Source of the DNA: Pseudotabrizicola alkalilacus
GTDB lineage: Bacteria; Pseudomonadota; Alphaproteobacteria; Rhodobacterales; Rhodobacteraceae
Assembly: GCF_003443995.1 (NCBI RefSeq)
Contig: NZ_QWEY01000003.1
Coordinates: 62,001-126,000, forward strand
Length of the DNA stretch: 64,000 nt
Direction: 5' to 3'
Part shown: piece after piece, positions 9,638-17,953 of the stretch
Layout: every line of letters starts with the position of its first letter
Numbering within the stretch: position 1 is the stretch's first letter
Notes under the pieces: generated by a model
Database searches by the model: none
Told to the model about the DNA's origin: nothing
What the model saw: the letters and a program-made list of their open reading frames with translations, nothing else
Position numbers and translations under genes: made by a program

Positions 9638-10846
9638 ATGTATCGGGTTTCCCCCTTTGTGCGGCATTTCGGGCGGGCCTTGCTGGCCGGGATCGCCGTG
9701 GCGACGCTCTGGCTGACGCTGGCACCCGCCAGCTATTATGATGCGATCGAATGGCGTCTGATGGAACTGCCGCTGCCCGGATGGATCGCGGCGTTTCCGC
9801 TGGCGCTGACCCCGGTCAGCATCGTGTCCGAAGGGCTGATGGCGCTGTTTTTGTTCTTTGTCGGCAAAGAGCTGTGGGAAGCGATCCGGCTGGAGCGTGG
9901 GGCACTGACCGGCCGTCGCGGCGGCCTGCCCCTTGGGGCGATGCTGGGCGGCTGGATTGGGGCTGTGCTGGTCTGGCTGATCAGCGGCGCGCTGGTCGAG
10001 ACGGCTATCGAGTCTAGCCCCGGCGCAGGCTGGCCGGTGCCGCTGGGGTCGGATGTGGTGTTGTGCTATCTGGTCGGGCGGCTGATCTTTGGCAACGGTC
10101 ACCCGGCGCTGCATCTGCTGCTTCTGATCACCATTGCCAATGACATTGCCGGGCTGATCGTGTTGGCCTATCCGGCCACCGGGCTGCGGCTGATCTGGCT
10201 GGGGCTGACGCTGGCGGCAGTGGCGGTGGCCTGGTTCGGCTTTGCCCGGCTGGCCCGCAGTGATCTGACCGAGCGGGATCACCGCCGCGCCTTTGCGCTC
10301 TGGCCCTATGCGGTGGCGGGGGTGGTGTCGTGGCTGGGGGTGGTGCTGGCAGGATTGCCCGGTGCGCTGGGGCTGCTGCCGCTGGTGCCGGTCATTCCGC
10401 ATGCCGACCGGGCTTTTGGCTTGTTTGCCGAGGCGGAAGAGTTTCTGCAAGACCCGCTGAACCGGCTGGCCCATTTGTTGGTCGGGCCGCTGGCGGTGGT
10501 GCTGTTTCTGTTCGGACTGACCCGGGGCGGCGTGGATGTTGCAGCTCTGGCCCCGACCACGGCCAGCGTTCTGGCCGCACTCTGGCTCGGCAAACCGCTG
10601 GGGGTGATGCTGGGGGCGATGGTGGCGGCGCGGCTGTTTGGTTTTGCGCTGCCACAAGGGGTGCAGGTCCGCGATCTGCTGGTGATTGCGATCCTCACCG
10701 GCATGGGCTTTACCGTGCCAGTTCTGGCGCTGGACAGCGCGCTGCCGGGCGGGGCGATGGCCGAGGCCGCGCGGCTGGGGCTGGTGCTGTCCCTGCTGGC
10801 GGGGGCTGTCGCTTTTGCGACGGCACGGCTGATCCGGCCGCGCTAG
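9638..10846 (+). CDS. NhaA-like Na+/H+ antiporter with an Asn-Asp instead of Asp-Asp site
   Basis: A 402-aa integral membrane protein with NhaA-like topology and several conserved stretches: the region around PVPLGSDVVLCYL (Asp139, equivalent to E. coli Asp133) and LGKPLGVML (the Lys of helix 10). The ion-binding pair of NhaA helix 5, normally Asp-Asp in a LAIIDDLGAI context, reads TIANDIAGL here (Asn168-Asp169). Similarity elsewhere is moderate, so this is a divergent NhaA relative that may differ in stoichiometry or ion. A 177-bp gap without features separates it from the TetR gene. Confidence 0.75.
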   Translation: MYRVSPFVRHFGRALLAGIAVATLWLTLAPASYYDAIEWRLMELPLPGWIAAFPLALTPVSIVSEGLMALFLFFVGKELWEAIRLERGALTGRRGGLPLGAMLGGWIGAVLVWLISGALVETAIESSPGAGWPVPLGSDVVLCYLVGRLIFGNGHPALHLLLLITIANDIAGLIVLAYPATGLRLIWLGLTLAAVAVAWFGFARLARSDLTERDHRRAFALWPYAVAGVVSWLGVVLAGLPGALGLLPLVPVIPHADRAFGLFAEAEEFLQDPLNRLAHLLVGPLAVVLFLFGLTRGGVDVAALAPTTASVLAALWLGKPLGVMLGAMVAARLFGFALPQGVQVRDLLVIAILTGMGFTVPVLALDSALPGGAMAEAARLGLVLSLLAGAVAFATARLIRPR

Positions 10847-10974
10847 ACACGCGCTTGCATATGGTCAGCCCAGTCGGACATAATGCTGCCTGAAAGCCGC
10901 AGTAGGATCGGGCCAGTGCAGGCATGGGGCAGCGCGGGGCAAGGGCAGAGGTCTTGCCCGGATAGGGGCAGTGT

Positions 10975-11634
10975 GTGATCGAGTTCGAGGGCGTCTCAAA
11001 GTCATTCTGGACCGGAAAGCAGCGCAAGATCATTCTGGATCAGGCGTCTTTCCGGGTGGATCTTGGCCAGTCCCTTGGCATTCTGGCCCCCAACGGTGCC
11101 GGAAAGACCACCATCATCAACATGATGGCAGGGTTGGAAAAGCCGGATGAGGGCCGGGTGTCGCGCACCAGCCGGATCTCGTTCCCGCTTGGGTTCATGG
11201 GCGGGGTCGTCAACAAACACACCGCAACAGAAAATTCCCGCTATGTCGCCCGGCTCTATGGGCTGGACCCGGATTATGTCGAAAGCTTCTGCCGCTGGCT
11301 CTGTGGCATCGAGGAATATTTCGATATGCCGGTCGGCACCTACAGTCAGGGCATGCGGGCGCGGTTTTCCTTTGCGCTGATGCTGGCGCTGGAATTTGAC
11401 ATCTATCTGATCGACGAGGGCATGCCCGCCACCACCGATGTGGAGTTCAACCGCAAGGCCGGGCGTATCCTGCGTGAGCGGTTGCAGAATGCGACGGTGG
11501 TGATCGTCAGCCATCAGGCGCAGACGCTGGAGAAATTCTGCCAACAGGCCGCTGTGCTGCGCAACGGGCAGCTTTACATATTCGACACTCTGGAAGAGGC
11601 GAAGCAGCTTTATGACTATCAAGCTAAGGGTTAA
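10975..11634 (+). CDS. kpsT: Polysaccharide ABC exporter ATP-binding protein (KpsT-like)
   Basis: A 219-aa ATPase, short like KpsT/ABC-2 polysaccharide exporters. It starts with GTG at 10975 (MIEFEGVSKSF). Walker A is LAPNGAGKTTIIN, the signature is TYSQGMRARFSFAL, and Walker B reads FDIYLIDEGMP. It energises export of capsular or lipid-linked polysaccharide through a KpsM-type permease, which is not next to it. The downstream kpsE-like gene overlaps by 23 bp, indicating an operon. Confidence 0.88.
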   Translation: MIEFEGVSKSFWTGKQRKIILDQASFRVDLGQSLGILAPNGAGKTTIINMMAGLEKPDEGRVSRTSRISFPLGFMGGVVNKHTATENSRYVARLYGLDPDYVESFCRWLCGIEEYFDMPVGTYSQGMRARFSFALMLALEFDIYLIDEGMPATTDVEFNRKAGRILRERLQNATVVIVSHQAQTLEKFCQQAAVLRNGQLYIFDTLEEAKQLYDYQAKG

Positions 11635-13366
11635 GCGCTACAACCTGCGCCGCGCCGATCCGGCAACGACGGCGGCTCCGGTGCCGCCGCGACCACGCCC
11701 GGCTGCGCAGGCGGGGTCCATGACTGCGGCTTCCGCTCTGCGTCCGGCAGCACGGGCCGCCGCCCCCGTCACCGATGACGGCTTTGGCGCAGACCCGTTT
11801 CCAACCGCAAGTGACCAGGTCGTGGCGATGATGGAGGCCGGTTCTGCCGCATCAGAAACAGCCCCCGCCAGTCGCAGCAGTGGCCCCACCCCTGCCACCT
11901 CCGGCGAGCTGGACCAGATCCGCAAGGAAGGGCTGACCGGGCGCCAGTTGCGGATGGCGCGGCGGATGGCCCAGAAATACGGCCTGCCGGCCACATCGGA
12001 TTTTGATGCCGTGCGCCTGCTGCGCGCTGCGGGTCTCGACCCGTTCCAGAAATCCACCATCATGGAGATGATCAGCGCCGACGCCGAAAGCACCTCCGAC
12101 GGCGGTAGCGAGCCTCTGTCACGTGCCCTGACGGTTGGCCAGCGGGGCGACGGGATGCAGTTGCCGCAGACGGTCAGGCCGATCAAGGTGCCCTCGACCG
12201 ACGTGCGCGCCGAAGAGGCCCATCTTTCGGAAATCCAGCGCATTCAACGCGATCTGGCCAAACGCCGCCGTCGCAAATCGGCGCTGCTGATGGCGCGGCT
12301 GTTCTTTTTCGTCGGTCTGCCGACCCTGCTGGCGGGCTGGTACTACTATATGGTGGCCACCCCACTTTTTGCGACAAAGGCCGAATTCGTGATCCAGCAG
12401 GCCGATCCAGCCGGGGCGCAGGGCATGGGCGGGCTGCTCTCGGGCACGCAATTTGCCACCTCGCAGGATTCGATTGCGGTGCAGGGCTATCTGCAATCGC
12501 GCGATGCCATGGTGCGGCTGGATGAGGACAAGAATTTCGTCTCCCATTTCTCGCAGGACTTCATTGATCCGATCCAGCGGCTGAGCGGCGATGCCACACG
12601 AGAAGCCGCCTATAAGGTATTTCAGCGCAATGTGAAAATTGCCTACGACCCGACCGAGGGCATCATCAAGATGGAGGTGATTGCCGCCGATCCGCAGGTC
12701 TCGGCTGATTTTTCGCAGGCGCTGATCGGCTATGCCGAAGAACAGGTCGATCATCTGACCCAACGGCTGCGGGCCGATCAGATGCAGGGTGCGCGCGAGT
12801 CTTATGAACTGGCTGAAGCCGCGATGCTGACCGCGCAGCGCAAGGTGGTGGATCTGCAGGAACAGTTCAAGATCCTGTCGTCAGAGGTCGAGGTCACGCT
12901 GATCACCAGCCAGATCGGTCAGCTGGAAACCCAGCTCAGTCAGGACCGGCTGAGCCTGGCGCAGATGGAATCGAACGCCTCCCCGAACGCGGCCCGGATG
13001 GAACCGTTGCGCCGCCGGATCGGCACGCTTGAATCCGAGATTGCCACCCTGCGCTCGCGCCTGACCCAAGGGGTCGCGGGCGGCAAATCTCTGGCGCAGG
13101 TGCAGTCAGAATTGCTGGTGGCACAGGCCGATGTTCAGACCCGGCAGCTGTTGCTGTCGCAATCGCTGCAATCCATGGAAACCGCGCGCACCGATGCCAA
13201 CCGTCAGGTGCGCTATCTGTCGGTGTCGGTCAGCCCGCTTCCACCGGACGAGGCGACCTATCCCCGCGCGTTTGAGAATACCATGGTGGCGTTGCTGATC
13301 TTTGCCGGCATCTATCTGATGATCTCGATGACCGCTGCAATCCTGCGCGAACAGGTTTCGGCCTGA
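11612..13366 (+). CDS. kpsE: Capsule polysaccharide export inner-membrane protein (KpsE/Wzz-like)
   Basis: A 584-aa protein with a long, low-complexity, Ala/Pro-rich cytoplasmic N-terminus (residues 1-210, unusual for KpsE). It has a membrane segment near residue 230 (LFFFVGLPTLLAGWYYYMVA) and the family segment TPLFATKAEFVIQQ. A periplasmic coiled-coil region (about residues 390-500) precedes a second membrane segment near the C-terminus (MVALLIFAGIYLMISMTAAI). It would link the ABC exporter to the outer-membrane channel. The N-terminal extension contains a small folded-looking stretch (LTGRQLRMARRMAQKYGLPA) repeated in other roseobacter KpsE proteins as far as I recall. Overlaps kpsT. Confidence 0.85.
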   Translation: MTIKLRVKRYNLRRADPATTAAPVPPRPRPAAQAGSMTAASALRPAARAAAPVTDDGFGADPFPTASDQVVAMMEAGSAASETAPASRSSGPTPATSGELDQIRKEGLTGRQLRMARRMAQKYGLPATSDFDAVRLLRAAGLDPFQKSTIMEMISADAESTSDGGSEPLSRALTVGQRGDGMQLPQTVRPIKVPSTDVRAEEAHLSEIQRIQRDLAKRRRRKSALLMARLFFFVGLPTLLAGWYYYMVATPLFATKAEFVIQQADPAGAQGMGGLLSGTQFATSQDSIAVQGYLQSRDAMVRLDEDKNFVSHFSQDFIDPIQRLSGDATREAAYKVFQRNVKIAYDPTEGIIKMEVIAADPQVSADFSQALIGYAEEQVDHLTQRLRADQMQGARESYELAEAAMLTAQRKVVDLQEQFKILSSEVEVTLITSQIGQLETQLSQDRLSLAQMESNASPNAARMEPLRRRIGTLESEIATLRSRLTQGVAGGKSLAQVQSELLVAQADVQTRQLLLSQSLQSMETARTDANRQVRYLSVSVSPLPPDEATYPRAFENTMVALLIFAGIYLMISMTAAILREQVSA

Positions 13367-13391
13367 GGCGTCTTTCCGGCTCTGGCCGTTG

Positions 13392-13552
13392 CCCCCTCCC
13401 CCATCCCCTCCCACAAGGGGAGGGGCGCATGGCTGCACAGTGCTGGATGACGGTCGGTTGGCAGGTGCGATCTGCCCCTTACGTCGCCGACGTTCCCGCG
13501 GGCATTCCTTGCGCCTCCCTCCCCCCTTGTGGGGGAGGGCTGGGGTGGGGGG
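13392..13552. repeat. Pair of inverted, GC-rich REP-like repeats
   Basis: Two related copies in opposite orientation, about 13392-13427 and 13512-13552. Each consists of runs of C and G around a CCCACAAGGGG core, so each can also form its own hairpin. They lie in the convergent gap between kpsE and coxM. Such dispersed palindromic units are common in intergenic regions of this family; no coding frame is credible here. Confidence 0.6.
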
Positions 13553-13568
13553 CCGCGCAGGTGCATGC

Positions 13569-13602
13569 AAAAAGCCCCCGGTCCTGCGACCGGGGGCTTT
13601 TT
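13569..13602. terminator. Bidirectional terminator between kpsE and coxM
   Basis: A 15-bp stem starting AAAAAGCCCCCGG is closed by its complement ending in CTTTTT, with a 4-nt loop. A and T tracts on the two sides let it work for both converging operons; coxM stops 15 bp away. Confidence 0.88.
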
Positions 13603-13616
13603 CGTCAGGGTTCAGG

Positions 13617-14405
13617 TCAGCGCGCGGCGGTGACTGCCCGCCCGGTAAGCACCTTGACCAGATTGGCACGATACGCCGCCGATCCGTGCAGATCGCTGAT
13701 CATATCCTCTGCCGATGCGGTCAGACCGGCAATCGCGCCCGCAGAGAAATCCGCCGTTAGCGCGTCCTCCGCCTCTTCCCAGCGGAACACACCGTTGTTC
13801 GAGGCCCCGGTCACCGCCACCCGCACGCCATCGGCAAATTTCGCCACGAAAACGGCGGTCAGGGCAAAGCGGCTGGCGGGTTGGTTGAACTTCACATAGG
13901 CGGCCGCCTGCGGAATCCGGAAGATCACTGAGGTAATGAACTCCCCCTCTTCCAGCGCAGTGGTGAACATGCCCTGAAAGTAATCATCCGCCGCGATCTT
14001 GCGCGTGCTGGTCACCACTGTCACCCCCGAGGCCAGAACCGCCGCCGGATAGCAGGCGGCAGGGTCGTTGTTGGCAACCGAGCCCCCGATGGTGCCGCGA
14101 TTGCGCACCGCCGGATCGCCGATGCCACCGGCAAGGGCGGCAAGCGCTGGGTAATGGCTCGCCGCCTCGCGCGCCACCACCGCATGCGGCGTGGCGCCAC
14201 CGATGTGCAAGCCGCCATCGCCGGTGCAGACGCCCTGCATCTCGGGAATGCCGGTCAGGCTGACCAGTACCTCCGGTGCAGCCAGCCGCTGTTTCATCGT
14301 CGGCAGCAGGGTCTGCCCGCCTGACAACGGCTGTGCGCCCTCAGCCGCCAAAGCCGCGACTGCATCGGCGATGCTGGAAGGTTTAACGAATTCAAAGTTG
14401 TGCAT
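13617..14405 (-). CDS. coxM: CO dehydrogenase-type oxidase, FAD-binding medium subunit
   Basis: A 262-aa flavoprotein subunit of a molybdenum hydroxylase. FAD-binding motifs of this family are present: PLSGGQTLLPTMKQRLA near residue 27 and TIGGSVANNDPAACYPA near residue 105. It passes electrons between the [2Fe-2S] subunit and the quinone pool. An AAGGAGGG ribosome site precedes the ATG. Last gene of the operon coxG-coxS-coxL-coxM. Confidence 0.9.
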   Translation of the reverse strand: MHNFEFVKPSSIADAVAALAAEGAQPLSGGQTLLPTMKQRLAAPEVLVSLTGIPEMQGVCTGDGGLHIGGATPHAVVAREAASHYPALAALAGGIGDPAVRNRGTIGGSVANNDPAACYPAAVLASGVTVVTSTRKIAADDYFQGMFTTALEEGEFITSVIFRIPQAAAYVKFNQPASRFALTAVFVAKFADGVRVAVTGASNNGVFRWEEAEDALTADFSAGAIAGLTASAEDMISDLHGSAAYRANLVKVLTGRAVTAAR

Positions 14406-14417
14406 GGCTAACCCTCC

Positions 14418-16796
14418 TTACGCGTTCATCGCCTGCCACACCCGGTTGGGCGAGACGGGCATGTCGATATGGGTCACATGGCTGTGGCCGCCGCGCTGCA
14501 GCGCGTCGATCACCGCGTTCACCACAGCAGGCGGCGAGCCGATCGCACCAGCCTCGCCGCAGCCCTTGACCCCCAGCGGATTGTGGGTGCAGGGCGTGGA
14601 ACACGAATGATCCACCGTGTAGAACGGCACATCATCGGCGCGCGGCATTGCGTAATCCATGTAAGATCCGGTCAGCAGCTGGCCGTTTTCGTCATAGGAA
14701 GTGCTTTCCAGCACCGCCTGACCAATGCCCTGCCCGACACCGCCATGCACCTGACCCTCGACGATCATCGGGTTCATCACATTGCCGAAGTCATCGGCGC
14801 AGGTAAAGGCCACCACATCGACCTTGCCGGTGCCTTCATCCACCTCGACCTCGCAGATATAGGCGCCTGCGGGATAGGTGAAGTTGGCGGGATCGTAGAA
14901 GGCGGTTTCCTCTAAGCCCGGTTCCAGCGTCTCCAGCGGGTAGTTGTGCGGGACGTAAGCGGAAAACGCGATTTCGCCAAAGGTCTTGGCCTTGTCGGTG
15001 CCCGCGACGCTGAATTTGCCGTCGGCAAAGGTGATATCCCCCTCTGCTGCTTCCAGCATATGGGCGGCGATCTTCTTGCCCTTGGCGATGATCTTGTCGA
15101 TGGCGCGGTCCATGGCCGAACCCGCAACCGCGAGGCTGCGCGAACCATACGACCCCATGCCGAACGGGATCTTGGCGGTATCGCCATGCACGATCTCGAC
15201 CGACGAGGCCGGGATGCCCAGCTTCTCCGCCACGATCTGCGGGAACACGGTCTCATGGCCCTGCCCGTGGCTGTGCGCGCCGGTCATCACCGAGATGGTG
15301 CCGGTGGCATTCACGCGCACCGTGGCCGCGTCATACAGACCAACCCGCGCGCCCAAGACGCCCACCAGATGCGACGGTGCAATCCCGCACGCCTCGATCC
15401 AGGTCGACAGACCCATGCCGCGCAGCTTGCCGCGCTTGGCAGACTCCGCCCGGCGGGCTTCGAACCCGGCCACATCGGCGAGGTCCACCGCTTTGTCCAG
15501 CGTGGCCTGATAGTTGCCGGTGTCATAGACCAGCCCGACCGGAGTGGTATAGGGGAACTGATCGGGCGTCAGCAGGTTGCGGCGGCGCACCTCGAACGGG
15601 TCAAGACCCAGCTCGCGGCACATCTTGTCAACCACACGCTCGATGCTATAGGTCGCCTCGGGCCGGCCGGCACCGCGATAGGCATCCACGGGTGCTGTGT
15701 TGGTGAACACGGTCTTCACGTTCACATAGACATGCGGCACCTTGTACGGCCCCGCCATCAGCGTGCCGTGCAGAAAGGTCGGCGTGGCGGTGGAAAAGTT
15801 CGACAGGTAAGCGCCGACATTGGCATAGGTCTCGGTGCGGATGGCAAGGATATCACCTTCCTTGGTGCACCCCAGCTCGATCTTGGTCACATGGTCGCGG
15901 CCATGCGCGTCGGAGAGAAAGCTCTCGGTCCGCTCCGCCGTCCAGCGCACCGGGCGGCCAAGGCGTTTGGCGGCGGCCAGCACCAGCGCCTCCTCGCCAT
16001 AGTGATAGATCTTGGAGCCAAAGCCGCCGCCCACATCCGGGGCCACGACCTGCAGCTTGTTTTCCGGAATGCCCATGACAAAGGCGCAGATCAACAGCCG
16101 GGTCAGGTGCGGGTTCTGGCTGGTGGTGGTCAGCTTGTAATCACCGGTGCCGGGGAAATACTCGCCGATGCTGGCGCGCGGCTCCATCGCGTTGGGCACA
16201 AGGCGGTTGTTGGTCAACTCCAGCGTCACCACATGTGGCGCGGCTTTCATCGCGGCATCGACGGCGGCGCGGTTGTCTTCGATCCAGCCCCAGTCAAAAC
16301 AGATGTTGTCGGGGATCTCGTCATGCACGCGGTTGGACGCATCCGCCGCCGCCGCCTTCATGTCGACGATGGCGGGCAACTCCTCGATCTCGGTCGCATC
16401 CGACAAAACCTGCGCCGCATCCTTGGCCTGCGCATAGGACTCCGCAATCACGGCAGCGTAAGCGTCGCCGACGTGGCGCACCTTGCCATGTGCCAGCACC
16501 GGGCGTTTCGGTTCGCGCATCGGCGTGCCGTCGCGGCTGTTGATCAGCCAGCCCGCCGGGTTGCCGCCGACATCCTTGAAATCCTCGCCGGTGAACACGG
16601 CCAGCACGCCGGGCATGGACTCCACCGCCGAGGTGTCAATCGACACGATCCGGCCATGGGCCACGGTGGAGCGGACCATCACGGCATGGGCCTGACCAAA
16701 CAGGCTCAGGTCATCAGTGTAGACCCCGCGACCCGTCAGGAACCGCACATCTTCGCGCCGCTTGGTAGAGGCGCCTATTCCGGTATCTTTTGGCAT
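14418..16796 (-). CDS. coxL: Aerobic CO dehydrogenase-like large subunit, form II
   Basis: A 792-aa molybdopterin-cytosine-dinucleotide-binding large subunit. The active-site loop reads AYRGAGR (residues 372-378), the form II signature; true CO dehydrogenases (form I) carry AYXCSFR with the Cys that holds copper. Other family motifs are DVGGGFGSK and GQVHGGVGQGIGQAVLE. The S-L-M gene order also fits form II. Form II enzymes often have weak or no CO oxidation, and the real substrate may be another carbonyl or heterocycle. Thirteen bases separate it from coxM and nine from coxS. Confidence 0.92.
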   Translation of the reverse strand: MPKDTGIGASTKRREDVRFLTGRGVYTDDLSLFGQAHAVMVRSTVAHGRIVSIDTSAVESMPGVLAVFTGEDFKDVGGNPAGWLINSRDGTPMREPKRPVLAHGKVRHVGDAYAAVIAESYAQAKDAAQVLSDATEIEELPAIVDMKAAAADASNRVHDEIPDNICFDWGWIEDNRAAVDAAMKAAPHVVTLELTNNRLVPNAMEPRASIGEYFPGTGDYKLTTTSQNPHLTRLLICAFVMGIPENKLQVVAPDVGGGFGSKIYHYGEEALVLAAAKRLGRPVRWTAERTESFLSDAHGRDHVTKIELGCTKEGDILAIRTETYANVGAYLSNFSTATPTFLHGTLMAGPYKVPHVYVNVKTVFTNTAPVDAYRGAGRPEATYSIERVVDKMCRELGLDPFEVRRRNLLTPDQFPYTTPVGLVYDTGNYQATLDKAVDLADVAGFEARRAESAKRGKLRGMGLSTWIEACGIAPSHLVGVLGARVGLYDAATVRVNATGTISVMTGAHSHGQGHETVFPQIVAEKLGIPASSVEIVHGDTAKIPFGMGSYGSRSLAVAGSAMDRAIDKIIAKGKKIAAHMLEAAEGDITFADGKFSVAGTDKAKTFGEIAFSAYVPHNYPLETLEPGLEETAFYDPANFTYPAGAYICEVEVDEGTGKVDVVAFTCADDFGNVMNPMIVEGQVHGGVGQGIGQAVLESTSYDENGQLLTGSYMDYAMPRADDVPFYTVDHSCSTPCTHNPLGVKGCGEAGAIGSPPAVVNAVIDALQRGGHSHVTHIDMPVSPNRVWQAMNA

Positions 16797-16805
16797 CTTA
16801 CCCCC

Positions 16806-17291
<486 letters not shown>

Positions 17292-17331
17292 GGTTTTCCT
17301 CCCTTGGATCTGTCCTGGGTATGGTTCTGGT

Positions 17332-17871
17332 TCAGCTGATCAGCCGTTTGAACCAGCCCTTTTTCTTGGTCTCGTCATCTGTTGCGTCTGTCGCGTCTGT
17401 TGCATCCGGGACCGCAGCCTCGGGCTCTGCCGGGCCTTCGACGGCCTGCTGAAACCGGTCGAAAAACTCATCCGCCATCTTCTTGGCAAAACCGTCGATG
17501 ATCCGGCTGCCCAACTGCGCCAGCTTGCCGCCGACATTGGCCTCCACCTCATACGACAGCCGCGTGCCCTCCGGGATCGGCTCCAGCCGCACCACCGCCC
17601 CGCCCTTGGCAAAGCCCGCCGGCCCGCCCTTGCCCTCGCCGGAAATGGTCACCGCCTCGCCTTCGGTGATGTCGGACAGGCTGACCGCGCCCTTGAAGGT
17701 GGCTTTCACCGGGCCGACCTTTTGCGTGACGGTCGCCTCGAACCCCTCCTCCCGGTTGCCGGTAACTTCGGTACAGCCGGGGATGCACTCTTTCAGCACA
17801 TCAGGGTTCAGGATTGCCGCCCATACGTCAGATGGCGCGGCCTTGATCTCGCGGGTATCGCTCATTTGCAT
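17332..17871 (-). CDS. coxG: CoxG-family SRPBCC carbon monoxide dehydrogenase accessory protein
   Basis: A 179-aa protein of the SRPBCC/CoxG fold. It begins [20 protein letters not shown], continues with [12 protein letters not shown], and contains [21 protein letters not shown] Pro/Ala/Asp/Thr-rich low-complexity linker ([11 protein letters not shown]) precedes a basic and hydrophobic C-terminal tail. In known CODH systems CoxG helps attach the enzyme to the membrane or quinone pool. First gene of the coxGSLM operon, 41 bp ahead of coxS. Confidence 0.88.
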   Translation of the reverse strand: MQMSDTREIKAAPSDVWAAILNPDVLKECIPGCTEVTGNREEGFEATVTQKVGPVKATFKGAVSLSDITEGEAVTISGEGKGGPAGFAKGGAVVRLEPIPEGTRLSYEVEANVGGKLAQLGSRIIDGFAKKMADEFFDRFQQAVEGPAEPEAAVPDATDATDATDDETKKKGWFKRLIS

Positions 17872-17953
17872 GGTGGTCAGTCTCCCTTGGGCACAGTCTA
17901 GAGTCCGGGTCTTTGCGACGCTATGGAACCTAAGTCGTAGGACACCGCCGCGT

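Noticed and set aside
8735-10657. A 640-codon minus-strand frame opposite the TetR and NhaA-like genes
   Set aside because: Antisense shadow with Gln/Arg/His-rich sequence; both sense genes have clear families.
14418-16796. Form I (true) CO dehydrogenase
   Set aside because: The active-site loop is AYRGAGR and lacks the copper-binding Cys of form I.
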